This document shows, piece by piece, positions 16,503 to 24,810 of a stretch of DNA of 43,971 nucleotides (the first letter of the stretch is position 1; each line of letters begins with the position of its first letter). Source of the DNA: Methylobacterium sp. W2 (GTDB lineage: Bacteria; Pseudomonadota; Alphaproteobacteria; Rhizobiales; Beijerinckiaceae); assembly GCF_020662345.1 (NCBI RefSeq), contig NZ_VMOA01000045.1:1-43971 (forward strand), in the 5' to 3' direction. The translations under genes and the position numbers were made by a program. Under the pieces are notes generated by a model. It did no database searches. It saw only the letters and a program-made list of their open reading frames with translations, and had not been told where the DNA came from.

Positions 16503-17222
16503 ATGAATGCCTCCCTCGGCCTCGCCTTCCTCGCCGGCCTGCTCACCATCCTGTCTCCCTGCGTGCTGCCGCTGCTTCCCATCGTCCTCGGTACGGCGGC
16601 CTCCGAGCACCGTTTCGGACCGGCGGCCCTGGCGTGCGGCCTCGCTGTGTCCTTCGTGGCGCTCGGCCTGTTCGTGGCGACGGTGGGTTTCAGCCTCGGC
16701 CTCGACGGCGACGTTTTTCGCCCGGTCGCCGCGCTCCTGCTCGTCCTCGTCGGTATTGTCCTCGTCGTGCCGGCTCTTCAGACCCGCCTCGCCGCCGCCG
16801 CCGGGCCGTTGAGCGACCGGGTGGAGCGGCGCTTCGGCGGGGTCGCGACCACCGGCCTTCCGGGCCAATTCGCCGTGGGCCTCCTGCTCGGCGCGGTGTG
16901 GAGTCCCTGCGTGGGGCCGACCCTCGGCGCCGCCTCGCTCCTCGCCGCGCAGGGCAAGGATCTCGTCGCGGTCGCGCTCACCATGCTGGTCTTCGGCCTC
17001 GGCGCCGCCCTGCCCCTGCTCGGCCTCGGCCTGCTGTCGCGACGGGTGCTGCTGGCGTGGCGGGCGCGGATGATGCAGGCGGGCAAGGGCCTCAAGGCCG
17101 CGCTGGGACTCGTCCTCGTCCTCACCGGATTGGCGATCCTGACGGGGGTCGACAAGCGTCTCGAAACGGTCCTCGTGGCGGCTTCGCCGGACTGGCTGAC
17201 CGCCCTGACCACCCGTTTCTGA
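16503..17222 (+). CDS. CcdA/SoxV-type transmembrane electron transporter
   Basis: A 239-residue membrane protein with six hydrophobic segments and the paired cysteines of the CcdA/DsbD-beta family: SPCVLP (C20) and SPCVGP (C136). These proteins pass electrons from cytoplasmic thioredoxin to periplasmic thiol proteins. The ATG at 16503 lies 50 bp after the thioredoxin stop. Beside a SoxYZ-like carrier and a periplasmic thioredoxin it resembles SoxV. A cytochrome c maturation role is possible, but no ccm gene is present. Confidence 0.9.
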   Translation: MNASLGLAFLAGLLTILSPCVLPLLPIVLGTAASEHRFGPAALACGLAVSFVALGLFVATVGFSLGLDGDVFRPVAALLLVLVGIVLVVPALQTRLAAAAGPLSDRVERRFGGVATTGLPGQFAVGLLLGAVWSPCVGPTLGAASLLAAQGKDLVAVALTMLVFGLGAALPLLGLGLLSRRVLLAWRARMMQAGKGLKAALGLVLVLTGLAILTGVDKRLETVLVAASPDWLTALTTRF

Positions 17223-17579
17223 GGTATACCAAGCGGCCCCGTGTGGAAGAGCGCGACGTGCTGACGAATTCAGCACCATCAGGGGCTTATGAACCATAGT
17301 AGCCCGTTGACATGGCTCCGGTTGTGGCAGAATAAAGGCGCCGGAGACGGCCCGACGTCTAGGGAGGAAACGCCCGACAAGGGTTGCGACGACAGGCGAC
17401 GCCATCGCCAAATCGTCAACATAAGATCCGTCAGCCTCTCCGATTTCTTGCATACAGTCGACCTGCATACAGGTGACCTCGACCGTCATCACGGCGCGTG
17501 ATTTCGGGACCTCGAGCGTATAGACATCCCCGACGCGCCTCCGGCCCTTCGAGCCGTCGGCCGAACCGGGGTGAGATCG
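17223..17579. other. 357-bp non-coding gap before panB
   Basis: No convincing gene is seen; a 70-codon frame at 17289-17501 has no ribosome site or recognisable product. The gap contains a TTGACA/AATAAA promoter-like pair at 17307-17336 (18-bp spacer), a direct repeat TGCATACAG at 17449-17457 and 17464-17472, and the dyad ACCTG-N4-CAGGT at 17461-17474. These are probably regulatory elements for panB. Confidence 0.4.
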
Positions 17580-18404
17580 ATGTCGCAAGTCGTGCAGTCA
17601 CGCCGCATCCGTGCCGTGGACCTCGCCAAGCGCAAGGCCGAAGGGCGCAAGATCATCGCGCTGACGGCCTACCATGCCCATACCGCCAGCATCCTCGATC
17701 CCCATTGCGATTTCATCCTCGTGGGCGATTCCCTCGGCATGGTCATGCACGGGATGGAAACGACCCTGCCGGTGACCCTGGAGATGATGATCGTCCAGGC
17801 CCAGGCCGTGATCCGTGGCACCTCGAAGGCCCTCATCGTCGTCGACATGCCGTTCGGCTCCTACGAGGCGAGCCCGCAGCAGGCCTTCATGAGCGCCGCC
17901 CGCGTGCTGAAGGAGACCGGCGCCGGCGCGATCAAGATGGAGGGCGGCGCGCGGTTCGCCGAGACGGTCAGCTTCCTGGTGGAGCGGGGCATCCCGGTGA
18001 TGGGCCATATCGGCCTCACCCCCCAATCCGTGAACACGATGGGCGGGTTCCGCGTGCAGGGACGCGGCGAGGACGGCGAGCGCAAGCTGATGCAGGACGC
18101 CCAGGCGATCAGCGATGCGGGGGCCTTCGCCATCGTCATGGAGGGCATCGTCGAGCCGGTGGCCCGCGCCATCGCCACGAACCCCTCGATCACCACGGTG
18201 ACCATCGGCATCGGCGCCTCCACCGCCTGCGACGGCCAGATCCTCGTTCTCGAGGACATGCTGGGCCTGAGCGACCGGGTGCCGAAATTCGTCAAGCGCT
18301 TCGGATCCCTACGCGGGCAGATCGAGGGTGCCGTGGAGGCCTATGCGGAAGAGGTCCGCGCCGGCCGCTTCCCGGCGGACGAACACACCTACGATCCCCT
18401 CTGA
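17580..18404 (+). CDS. panB: 3-methyl-2-oxobutanoate hydroxymethyltransferase PanB
   Basis: PanB transfers a hydroxymethyl group from 5,10-methylene-THF to ketoisovalerate, the first committed step to pantothenate. The 274-residue product has KIIALTAYHAHTA, the Mg-site LVGDSLGMV, VDMPFGSY, IKMEGG, GHIGLTPQSVN and GIGIGAS, all standard. ATG 17580 is preferred over GTG 17571 because GGTGAG lies just upstream. No panC is adjacent. Confidence 0.97.
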   Translation: MSQVVQSRRIRAVDLAKRKAEGRKIIALTAYHAHTASILDPHCDFILVGDSLGMVMHGMETTLPVTLEMMIVQAQAVIRGTSKALIVVDMPFGSYEASPQQAFMSAARVLKETGAGAIKMEGGARFAETVSFLVERGIPVMGHIGLTPQSVNTMGGFRVQGRGEDGERKLMQDAQAISDAGAFAIVMEGIVEPVARAIATNPSITTVTIGIGASTACDGQILVLEDMLGLSDRVPKFVKRFGSLRGQIEGAVEAYAEEVRAGRFPADEHTYDPL

Positions 18405-18484
18405 GCGCTCGTTTGATCGGATGTCTCGGCGGATGCTCAGGCTTAGGGGGATCATCCACCAGAGCAAATCATCCGATCAGGCCG

Positions 18485-18591
18485 CCTCATCCTGAGGTGC
18501 CCGCGTCAGCGGGCCTCGAAGGAGGCCTCCAGTGGTCGCGCGATCCCTGGAGCCCTCCTCCGAGGCCGCTCCGCGGCACCTCAGGATGAGG
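18485..18591. repeat. 107-bp nested inverted repeat downstream of panB
   Basis: Arms CCTCATCCTGAGGTGC (18485-18500) and its exact complement (18576-18591) enclose further complementary blocks: CCCGC/GCGGG at 18500-18513, an AGGAGG...CTCCAG block facing CTGGAG...CCTCCTCC, and CCGC/GCGG. It is of the dispersed intergenic type common in alphaproteobacteria. Placed between the convergent panB and a small membrane-protein gene, it could act as a two-way terminator. Confidence 0.85.
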
Positions 18592-18650
18592 TAAAGCCTT
18601 GGACAGACGCCTGAAACAGGCGCCGAGTGCCGCCGGCGGTCCTCTCAGCA

Positions 18651-18836
18651 TCAGCGAACGCCGCCCCCGAAGGCCGAGGCGATGTCGAACGTGCCGCCGA
18701 GCAGAGTGTCCAGGGTCACGATGAGCCCGAGGGCCGCGATGTAGAGGACCATGAACAGGTCCCTGTCCTCGCCCCCGGCCAGCACCAGGCCGGCGAAGGG
18801 AACGGATTGAAGCGCCAGGATGGCGGCAGCGTGCAT
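18651..18836 (-). CDS. Small two-helix membrane protein, unknown function
   Basis: A 61-residue frame with two hydrophobic stretches (about 3-20 and 29-46) separated by GGEDRD, and a Gly-rich end. The ATG at 18836 has GAGG 9 nt upstream. It is convergent with panB and lies downstream of the MFS transporter on the same strand, 93 bp after that gene's stop. No family is recognised. Confidence 0.5.
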   Translation of the reverse strand: MHAAAILALQSVPFAGLVLAGGEDRDLFMVLYIAALGLIVTLDTLLGGTFDIASAFGGGVR

Positions 18837-18929
18837 GGGGCGGACCTCGTCGGGTCGGGGACATCCCCCACCCCTCGGTCGAGGAGGCGGGGTCTTCGAG
18901 AACCGGGCCGATGACGCGACCCGGACAGA

Positions 18930-20261
18930 TCAGCCGGGCGACCGTGCCAGCGCGGACTCTGGCGCGGTTACCGGAGCAGGAGCCGGGCCTTGCGCGAGGT
19001 AGCGCGCCCGCATCGGCCGAAGCACGAACAGCGCCAGCGCCGCCGCCGCCACGTTCAGCCCGATGATGATCGAGAACACCGCCGACCAGCCGTAGGTTGC
19101 GGAGATCACGCTCGCCACCGGCACGAGGAACGAGGCCGTCCCCTTGGCGGTGTAGAGCAGGCCGGCATTGGTGGTGGCGAAGGTGGAGCCGAACGTGTCG
19201 CCGCAGGTGGCGGGAAACAGCGAGTAGATCTCGCCGAAGACGCCGAAATAGATCGCCGTCGAGAATACGAAGACCAGCGGGTTGGTGCCGTAGCTCAGGA
19301 GCAGGACGATCGCGGCCGCGGCCGTCGCGAAGGCGATGACCATCGTGTTCTCGCGCCCGATCGTGTCGGAGACGAACCCGAAGAACGGGCGCCCGAACCC
19401 GTCGAAGATCCGGTCGAGGGAGATGGCGAAGGTCAGCGCCGCCATCTGCAGGCCGAACAGGCTGACGGGCACATCGGCGACCCGGAAGTCATGGGCGATG
19501 GGCGCGATCTGCGCGGCCGCCATAAGGCCGCCCGAGGCCACCATCACGAAGATCGCGTACATCACCCAGAAGACCGGGGTGCGCACCACCTCGCGCGGCG
19601 TGCGGTCGACCTTGGTCTGCGGCAGGCGCAGGCTCTTGCGCTGCATCGGCACGGCGACGGAGGGCTTGCGCAGCAGGAACGACAGCAGGACCACGATGGC
19701 GCCCTGGCCGAGGCCGAAATACAGGAAGGCGTCCTGGTAGCCGCTGCTGGCGATCATCTTGGCGATCGGCACCACCGTCACCGCGGCGCCCGCACCGAAC
19801 CCGGCCGCCGTGGCGCCGGCGGCGAGGCCGCGCCGATGCGGGAACCATTTCAGGGCGTTGCCAACGCAGGTGCCGTAGACCGAGCCGGCGCCGATGCCGC
19901 CGACCACGGCCGCGCCGTAGAGCATCCACAGGGACGAGGCCTGGGAATTGATGAGCCAGGCCAGCGCGATCATCACGCCGCCGAAACAGACCACGATGCG
20001 CGGGCCGTAGCGATCGACGAACCAGGCCTCCACCGGTACCAGCCAGGTCTCGGTGGCGACGAAGATCGTGAAGGCGAACTGGATCGCCGCCCGGCCCCAG
20101 TGGAACTTGGCGTCGATGGGATCGACGAAGAGGGTCCAGCCGTATTGCAGGTTGGCGATCATCGCCATGCACAGCACGCCGAAGGCGAGCTGCCACCATT
20201 TGGCGGAGGGCGGGTCCTGGCGTTCCGCCCCGGTATCCGTTGTTGCCATCCCTGAATCCAT
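18930..20261 (-). CDS. Oxalate/formate antiporter-type MFS transporter
   Basis: A 443-residue, 12-segment major facilitator protein. The MFS loop-2/3 motif appears as WFVDRYGPRIVV, with GGIGAGSVYGTCVGNALKWFPHRRGLAAG typical of the oxalate/formate (OFA) group, and a second-half repeat RPFFGFVSDTIGRENTM. ATG 20261 is chosen, though 20249 and 20300 are possible; no start has a strong ribosome site. The OFA group exchanges dicarboxylates or monocarboxylates. No oxalate-degradation gene is in the window, so the substrate is uncertain. Confidence 0.85.
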   Translation of the reverse strand: MDSGMATTDTGAERQDPPSAKWWQLAFGVLCMAMIANLQYGWTLFVDPIDAKFHWGRAAIQFAFTIFVATETWLVPVEAWFVDRYGPRIVVCFGGVMIALAWLINSQASSLWMLYGAAVVGGIGAGSVYGTCVGNALKWFPHRRGLAAGATAAGFGAGAAVTVVPIAKMIASSGYQDAFLYFGLGQGAIVVLLSFLLRKPSVAVPMQRKSLRLPQTKVDRTPREVVRTPVFWVMYAIFVMVASGGLMAAAQIAPIAHDFRVADVPVSLFGLQMAALTFAISLDRIFDGFGRPFFGFVSDTIGRENTMVIAFATAAAAIVLLLSYGTNPLVFVFSTAIYFGVFGEIYSLFPATCGDTFGSTFATTNAGLLYTAKGTASFLVPVASVISATYGWSAVFSIIIGLNVAAAALALFVLRPMRARYLAQGPAPAPVTAPESALARSPG

Positions 20262-20636
20262 TCTTGCTTGATGATGCGTGGCGTCCCCGGACCGCATCAT
20301 GCATCAAAATTCAAGGCATACAATATACCACGGATTAAAATTCAGGATCGTTCGTGGCGATGCAAACGCGGCCCGGTCTGCGATGCGGGAATGTTGCGCG
20401 ACGATCACGCTCCACACCAAAACGGCGATCCCGTTTCAACGCGATTTCGGGGACAATCTCCCCCGACAAGCAACCCTCGGTTGCCCCCGCTCTCGGGACG
20501 AGGCCCAGCGGGAGCCTCGATCGGGGTTGGAAACCGCCTCAACGAGGCCAACAACGGAGTGCCACTGAAAGTATAAAACCGTACTTTAGATCTATAACAG
20601 TTCCAGAAGATAGAACTTGCATGCACATTATCTTAT
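20262..20636. promoter_or_regulatory. Divergent regulatory region between the MFS gene and the first TonB receptor
   Basis: No gene is seen here. On the MFS side are an 8-bp inverted repeat ATGATGCG/CGCATCAT (20271-20278, 20293-20300) and an imperfect dyad GGCATACAATATACC (20315-20329) of GntR-operator style. On the receptor side, AAAGTA-N8-TACTTT (20568-20587) lies in an AT-rich stretch about 50 bp before the receptor frame. Both are candidate operators only. Confidence 0.4.
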
Positions 20637-23057
20637 TTGCCAGATGAATGCAGAACACGAGTTCGAGAGCAGTCGTTCTTTACAACGTTTCTGATCTCAT
20701 CAAATTCTGGCAAATCGGGTCCCGCTGTGCATCAGCTCTCGCTCAATCATCGTGGCCAAGCCGCGCTATCGTCCGTTCGCGGGCATGTCATCCTTGCTAT
20801 GCTGTCGAGCGTCGCCGTCCTGGCCGTTCTGTCGAAACCAGTCTTGGCGCAGAACGCGGACCACGCGGTCACCCTCGATACCTTGTCGGTCGACGGAGTA
20901 GGCGGCCGGCCGAGCGCATCGGGAGCGGATGCCGGCGGTCCCGTCGGCCCGGTCCGAGGCTATACCGCCACGCGCAGCATCGTCGGCACCAAGACGGACA
21001 CGCCTATTCTCGAAACCGCCCAGTCGATTTCCGTCGTCTCCCGCAAGCAGATCGAAGATCAGAACGCGCTGACCATCAACCAGGCCCTGCGCTACACGCC
21101 GAGCGTCACCACCGAGCAGCGCGGCGGCTCCGGCTCGACCCGGCTCGAGCAGTTCCTCATCCGCGGATTCACGGCCCCCCTCTTCCTCGACGGCATGCGC
21201 CTGCCGAGCAACCGCGACGCCGGCCCGTCCGTCGATCCGTTTCGCCTGGAACGCGTAGACATCATCAAGGGGCCGGCCTCGGTCCTCTACGGGCAGTCGG
21301 GTCCGGGCGGGATCGTCAACCTCGTGAGCAAGGTTCCGTCCTTCGTCCGCCACGGCGAAATCTTCATCCAGGGCGGCGATTACAACACCGTGCGCGGCGG
21401 CGTCGATGTCGGCGGCCCGGTCGAGGGCCACAGCGTCCTTGCGGACCAGTTCGCCTACCGCATCATCGCCGCGGGCTGGAACGCCGACGGCCCGGCCAAG
21501 ACCACCTCCATCGAGCGCAGCTTCATCAATCCCAGCGTCACGTGGCGGCCCTCCGCGGACACCTCGCTGACGGTCATCGGCCTGTACCAACGCGACCCCT
21601 ATTCCGGCTATTACGGCGCCCTGCCCGCCAAGGGCACGCTGCTCCCCTCGAATTTCGGCGTCGCCAACGGGCCGCTCGGCCGCCTGCCGCGCAACTTCTA
21701 CGACGGCGACCCGAATATCGAGCGCTCCGACCGCACCCAGGCCTCGGCGACGTACATCTTCGATCACCGTTTCGACGAGGGGATCCGCGTCCACTCGTCG
21801 GGGCGCTTCCTGCGCACCCTCGGCGATTACCGCAGCCTCTACGACGCCATCTCGAACAACCTCGCCTGGAACGGTCGCTTTCTCGGGCGGGCCATGGGCG
21901 GCACGAACGTGGCCATCGATGCCTTCACCAACGACAATAACCTCGTAGCTAAGTTCGACACCGGCCCGATCGCCCATACCGTCCTCGTAGGGCTCGATCA
22001 TCAGACGCTCTATACGAAGACCTACGGCACGCCGTTCGTGAACGCGCCCTCGCTCGACCTTCTCAATCCGGTCTACGGTGTGGAGGCTTCCTTCCCGGCT
22101 TTCTCGGGCCACACCGACATCACGTCGCAGCAGACCGGGATCTATTTCCAGGATCAGCTCAAGATCGACCGGCTGACGCTCACCCTCGGCGGACGTTACG
22201 ACTGGGCGAGCCAGACCGGTCCCACCCGAGACCCGGCAGGCAAGGTCGTCAGCGCGCAGGATGCTCCGAGCGAAGCCTTCACGGGTCGGGCGAGCCTGCT
22301 CTACCTCTTCGACAGCGGCATCGCCCCCTATGTGAGCTATTCGGAGGCTTTCGAGCCGCTGGTCTCGGGGCAGATCTATAACGGTAATCCGACCTTTGGC
22401 CGCCTGCCCGACCCGATCACGAGCCGACAGTTCGAGGCCGGCGTGAAGTACCAGCCCCCCGGCACCGACATCCTGCTCACGGCCGCCGCCTTCGACATCA
22501 AGCGCCAGAACTCGCTTTCTCCAGACCCCAACAGACTGAACTTCTCGGTCCAGACCGGCGAGGTGAGCGTTCAGGGCGTCGAGTTCGAGGCACGGGCCAA
22601 CATCACGGAGAACCTCACCGTCATCGGCGGCTTCTCCCTGATCGATGCCGTCAACTCGGCGGGAACCAGCAAGACGACGAACGAAACCACCGGGCAGAGC
22701 GTGAATCTCCTCGGCCTGCGCCCGATCCAGGTGCCGGACACCACGATCTCGCTCTTCGGCAACTACCAGGTCCGCACGGGCATGTTCGCCGGGCTCGGCT
22801 TCGGTGGCGGGTTCCGCTATCTCGGGGGCTCGCAGGGCGATGCCGCCAACAGCTTCAAGGTGCCGGCCAACCTCGTCGTCGATGCCGTCGCATCTTATGA
22901 CTTCAGCTACCTGTCGCCGAGCCTGAAGGGCGTGCAGTTGCAGGTCAACGCCCAGAACCTCCTCGACGAGACCTACGTGCAATCCTGTGCCTACCAAGCC
23001 TGGTGCTGGTACGGTGCGCCGCGCACCGTGCTCGCGACGCTCCGGTATCGCTGGTAG
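20637..23057 (+). CDS. TonB-dependent siderophore receptor 1
   Basis: An outer-membrane 22-strand receptor that imports ferric siderophores with energy from TonB. The plug domain (about residues 110-230) contains QSISVVSRKQIEDQNALTINQALRYTPSV, RGF and RVDIIKGPASVLYGQSGPGG; the barrel ends in an aromatic residue (LRYRW). The frame opens at TTG 20637; GTG 20727 or ATG 20799 could be the true start, and none has a clear ribosome site. The signal peptide ends near KPVLAQ. A Cys pair lies close to the C-terminus (SCAYQAWCWYG). A PepSY membrane protein follows on the same strand. Confidence 0.92.
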   Translation: MPDECRTRVREQSFFTTFLISSNSGKSGPAVHQLSLNHRGQAALSSVRGHVILAMLSSVAVLAVLSKPVLAQNADHAVTLDTLSVDGVGGRPSASGADAGGPVGPVRGYTATRSIVGTKTDTPILETAQSISVVSRKQIEDQNALTINQALRYTPSVTTEQRGGSGSTRLEQFLIRGFTAPLFLDGMRLPSNRDAGPSVDPFRLERVDIIKGPASVLYGQSGPGGIVNLVSKVPSFVRHGEIFIQGGDYNTVRGGVDVGGPVEGHSVLADQFAYRIIAAGWNADGPAKTTSIERSFINPSVTWRPSADTSLTVIGLYQRDPYSGYYGALPAKGTLLPSNFGVANGPLGRLPRNFYDGDPNIERSDRTQASATYIFDHRFDEGIRVHSSGRFLRTLGDYRSLYDAISNNLAWNGRFLGRAMGGTNVAIDAFTNDNNLVAKFDTGPIAHTVLVGLDHQTLYTKTYGTPFVNAPSLDLLNPVYGVEASFPAFSGHTDITSQQTGIYFQDQLKIDRLTLTLGGRYDWASQTGPTRDPAGKVVSAQDAPSEAFTGRASLLYLFDSGIAPYVSYSEAFEPLVSGQIYNGNPTFGRLPDPITSRQFEAGVKYQPPGTDILLTAAAFDIKRQNSLSPDPNRLNFSVQTGEVSVQGVEFEARANITENLTVIGGFSLIDAVNSAGTSKTTNETTGQSVNLLGLRPIQVPDTTISLFGNYQVRTGMFAGLGFGGGFRYLGGSQGDAANSFKVPANLVVDAVASYDFSYLSPSLKGVQLQVNAQNLLDETYVQSCAYQAWCWYGAPRTVLATLRYRW

Positions 23058-23159
23058 ACCATGGCCGCGCGGCGGGCCGCATCCGGAGGGCGGAACGTGC
23101 CTGCGGCACGCCCTTCGGTCTTGCGCGCCGCCGCGCCTCGACCGAGACCGCTTGAGAGC

Positions 23160-23207
23160 GACATGCCTGGGGAAGACATGCCCGGGGAATGCGACATGCC
23201 TGGAGGA
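23160..23207 (+). repeat. Three tandem 15-bp units before the PepSY gene
   Basis: GACATGCCTGGGGAA (23160-23174), GACATGCCCGGGGAA (23175-23189) and, after 3 nt, GACATGCCTGGAGGA (23193-23207). The last unit supplies the GGAGGA ribosome site of the next gene, and each unit contains an ATG and a purine-rich block. Confidence 0.75.
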
Positions 23208-23215
23208 TGTGCGGC

Positions 23216-24775
23216 ATGAAGAACGGCCTTCGCCAATCCATGGCCTGGCTGCACGCCTGGTCCGGCCTCGTGGTCGGCTGGGTGCTGTTCGCCGTCTTCG
23301 TCACCGGGACGGCGAGCTACTACCGCACCGACATCACGGCCTGGATGCAGCCGGAACTGCGCCGGGAATCGGCGGAGACCGCCCTCGACCTGCCCCGCGC
23401 GGCCGAGATCGGGATCGCCCATCTCCAGGCGCATGCCGTGGGCGCGCGGACCTGGTCCATCGGCCTGCCGCAGCCGGACCGGCCGATCATCGACCTGTTC
23501 TGGCGGACGAAGCCGGGGGTGCCCCCGAGCATCGTTCAACTCGACGGGCGCACGGGCGAGCCGGCCTCCTTCAGAAAGACCAGGGGCGGCGACTTCCTCT
23601 ACCGCTTCCATTTCGAGCTGCACATGGCACCGCTCTGGGGACGCTGGATCGTCGGCATCTGCGCGATGGTCATGCTGGTGGCGCTCATCAGCGGCATCAT
23701 CACCCATCGCCGGATCTTCGCCGATTTCTTCACCCTGCGCCGGGACAAGTCGGCCCAGCGCGGCTGGCTCGACGCGCATAACGTCACCGGCGTTCTGGCG
23801 CTGCCCTACCACCTGATGATCACCTATACGGGCATCGTCACCCTGGCGATGATGTACATGCCCTGGGGCGTCACCGCCGCCTATAAGGGCGATGCGACGC
23901 GCTTCTACGCCGAGACGTCCCAGATCACGACGCAGCGCCCGCCCGTCGGCCAGCCCGGAACCCTCGCCCCGATCGGGCCGGTGGTTGCCCGTGCCGTGGC
24001 GACGATCCACGAACCGCTGGAGCGCCTGTCCATCGTCAATCCGGGCGATGCCGGGGCCACCGTGGTCGCGATCTTCGAGGAGCCGCACGGGCTCGCCCAT
24101 CAGCATCCGCAGATCGCCTTCGACGGCACCACCGGCGAGATCGTCGAGATCCTGCAGGGCGGGCTGAAGCCGGCGGCCAAGACCTTCACCACCATGGTCG
24201 GCCTGCACGAGGCCCATTTCGCCGGGCCAGCCCTACGCATCCTGTTCTTCCTCTGCGGCCTGATGGGATGCGTCATGGTGGCGAGCGGCCTGATCCTGTG
24301 GTCGGTCGCCCGGCTGCCGAAACCCGGCGAGACCGCGTTCCTCGGCCTTCGCGTGGTGCAGGCCCTCAACATCGGCACCGTCATCGGCCTGCCGGCGGCG
24401 ATCGCCGTGTACTTCCTCGCCAACCGGATCCTCCCTCCAGACCTCGCCGGTCGCCTCGACTGGGAGGTACGGGCCTTCTTCGCCGCCTGGATCGCGATGA
24501 GCGTGGTTCCGCTGTTCCGGCCCCACCGGGCCGCATGGCGGGAGATGGCCCTCGTCACCGCGGCCCTGTTCCTCGCCGTGGCCCTGGTGGACCTCGCCGC
24601 CGCCGCCGCGCCCTCGCCGAGCGCCCTGCTGCGGCACGACCCGCGCTTCCTCTGGTTCGATGCGGCCATGGTGGCCCTCGCGGGGCTGTTCGCCCTGGTT
24701 GCCCGCAAGGTGGCGCGGTTCCAGACCCGCACCCGCGCAAAATCCGCCCCCGTCGGCGCGCCGAGGACGGCCTGA
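23216..24775 (+). CDS. PepSY-associated membrane protein (PiuB-like, iron uptake)
   Basis: A membrane protein of 519 residues. The start at 23216 (MKNGLRQSMAWLHAWSGLVVGW) has GGAGGA 9 nt upstream; an upstream ATG at 23189 is in frame. It has an N-terminal membrane helix with a conserved HAW, PepSY-like extracytoplasmic blocks, further helices in mid-protein (WIVGICAMVMLVALISGIITHRR) and a cluster of C-terminal helices. Such proteins sit beside siderophore receptors and probably reduce or process ferric siderophores. The neighbouring TonB receptor supports this. The reductase role is inference. Confidence 0.87.
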   Translation: MKNGLRQSMAWLHAWSGLVVGWVLFAVFVTGTASYYRTDITAWMQPELRRESAETALDLPRAAEIGIAHLQAHAVGARTWSIGLPQPDRPIIDLFWRTKPGVPPSIVQLDGRTGEPASFRKTRGGDFLYRFHFELHMAPLWGRWIVGICAMVMLVALISGIITHRRIFADFFTLRRDKSAQRGWLDAHNVTGVLALPYHLMITYTGIVTLAMMYMPWGVTAAYKGDATRFYAETSQITTQRPPVGQPGTLAPIGPVVARAVATIHEPLERLSIVNPGDAGATVVAIFEEPHGLAHQHPQIAFDGTTGEIVEILQGGLKPAAKTFTTMVGLHEAHFAGPALRILFFLCGLMGCVMVASGLILWSVARLPKPGETAFLGLRVVQALNIGTVIGLPAAIAVYFLANRILPPDLAGRLDWEVRAFFAAWIAMSVVPLFRPHRAAWREMALVTAALFLAVALVDLAAAAAPSPSALLRHDPRFLWFDAAMVALAGLFALVARKVARFQTRTRAKSAPVGAPRTA

Positions 24776-24810
24776 ATCCAGATTGAGCGAAAGCCGGAGC
24801 AAGAACCGGG

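Noticed and set aside
17289..17501. A 70-codon frame before panB
   Set aside because: No ribosome site, no hydrophobic or conserved pattern, and it overlaps promoter-like elements.
20766..22997. A 743-codon open frame on the minus strand opposite TonB receptor 1
   Set aside because: The receptor has clear plug and barrel motifs; the antisense product matches no recognisable fold.
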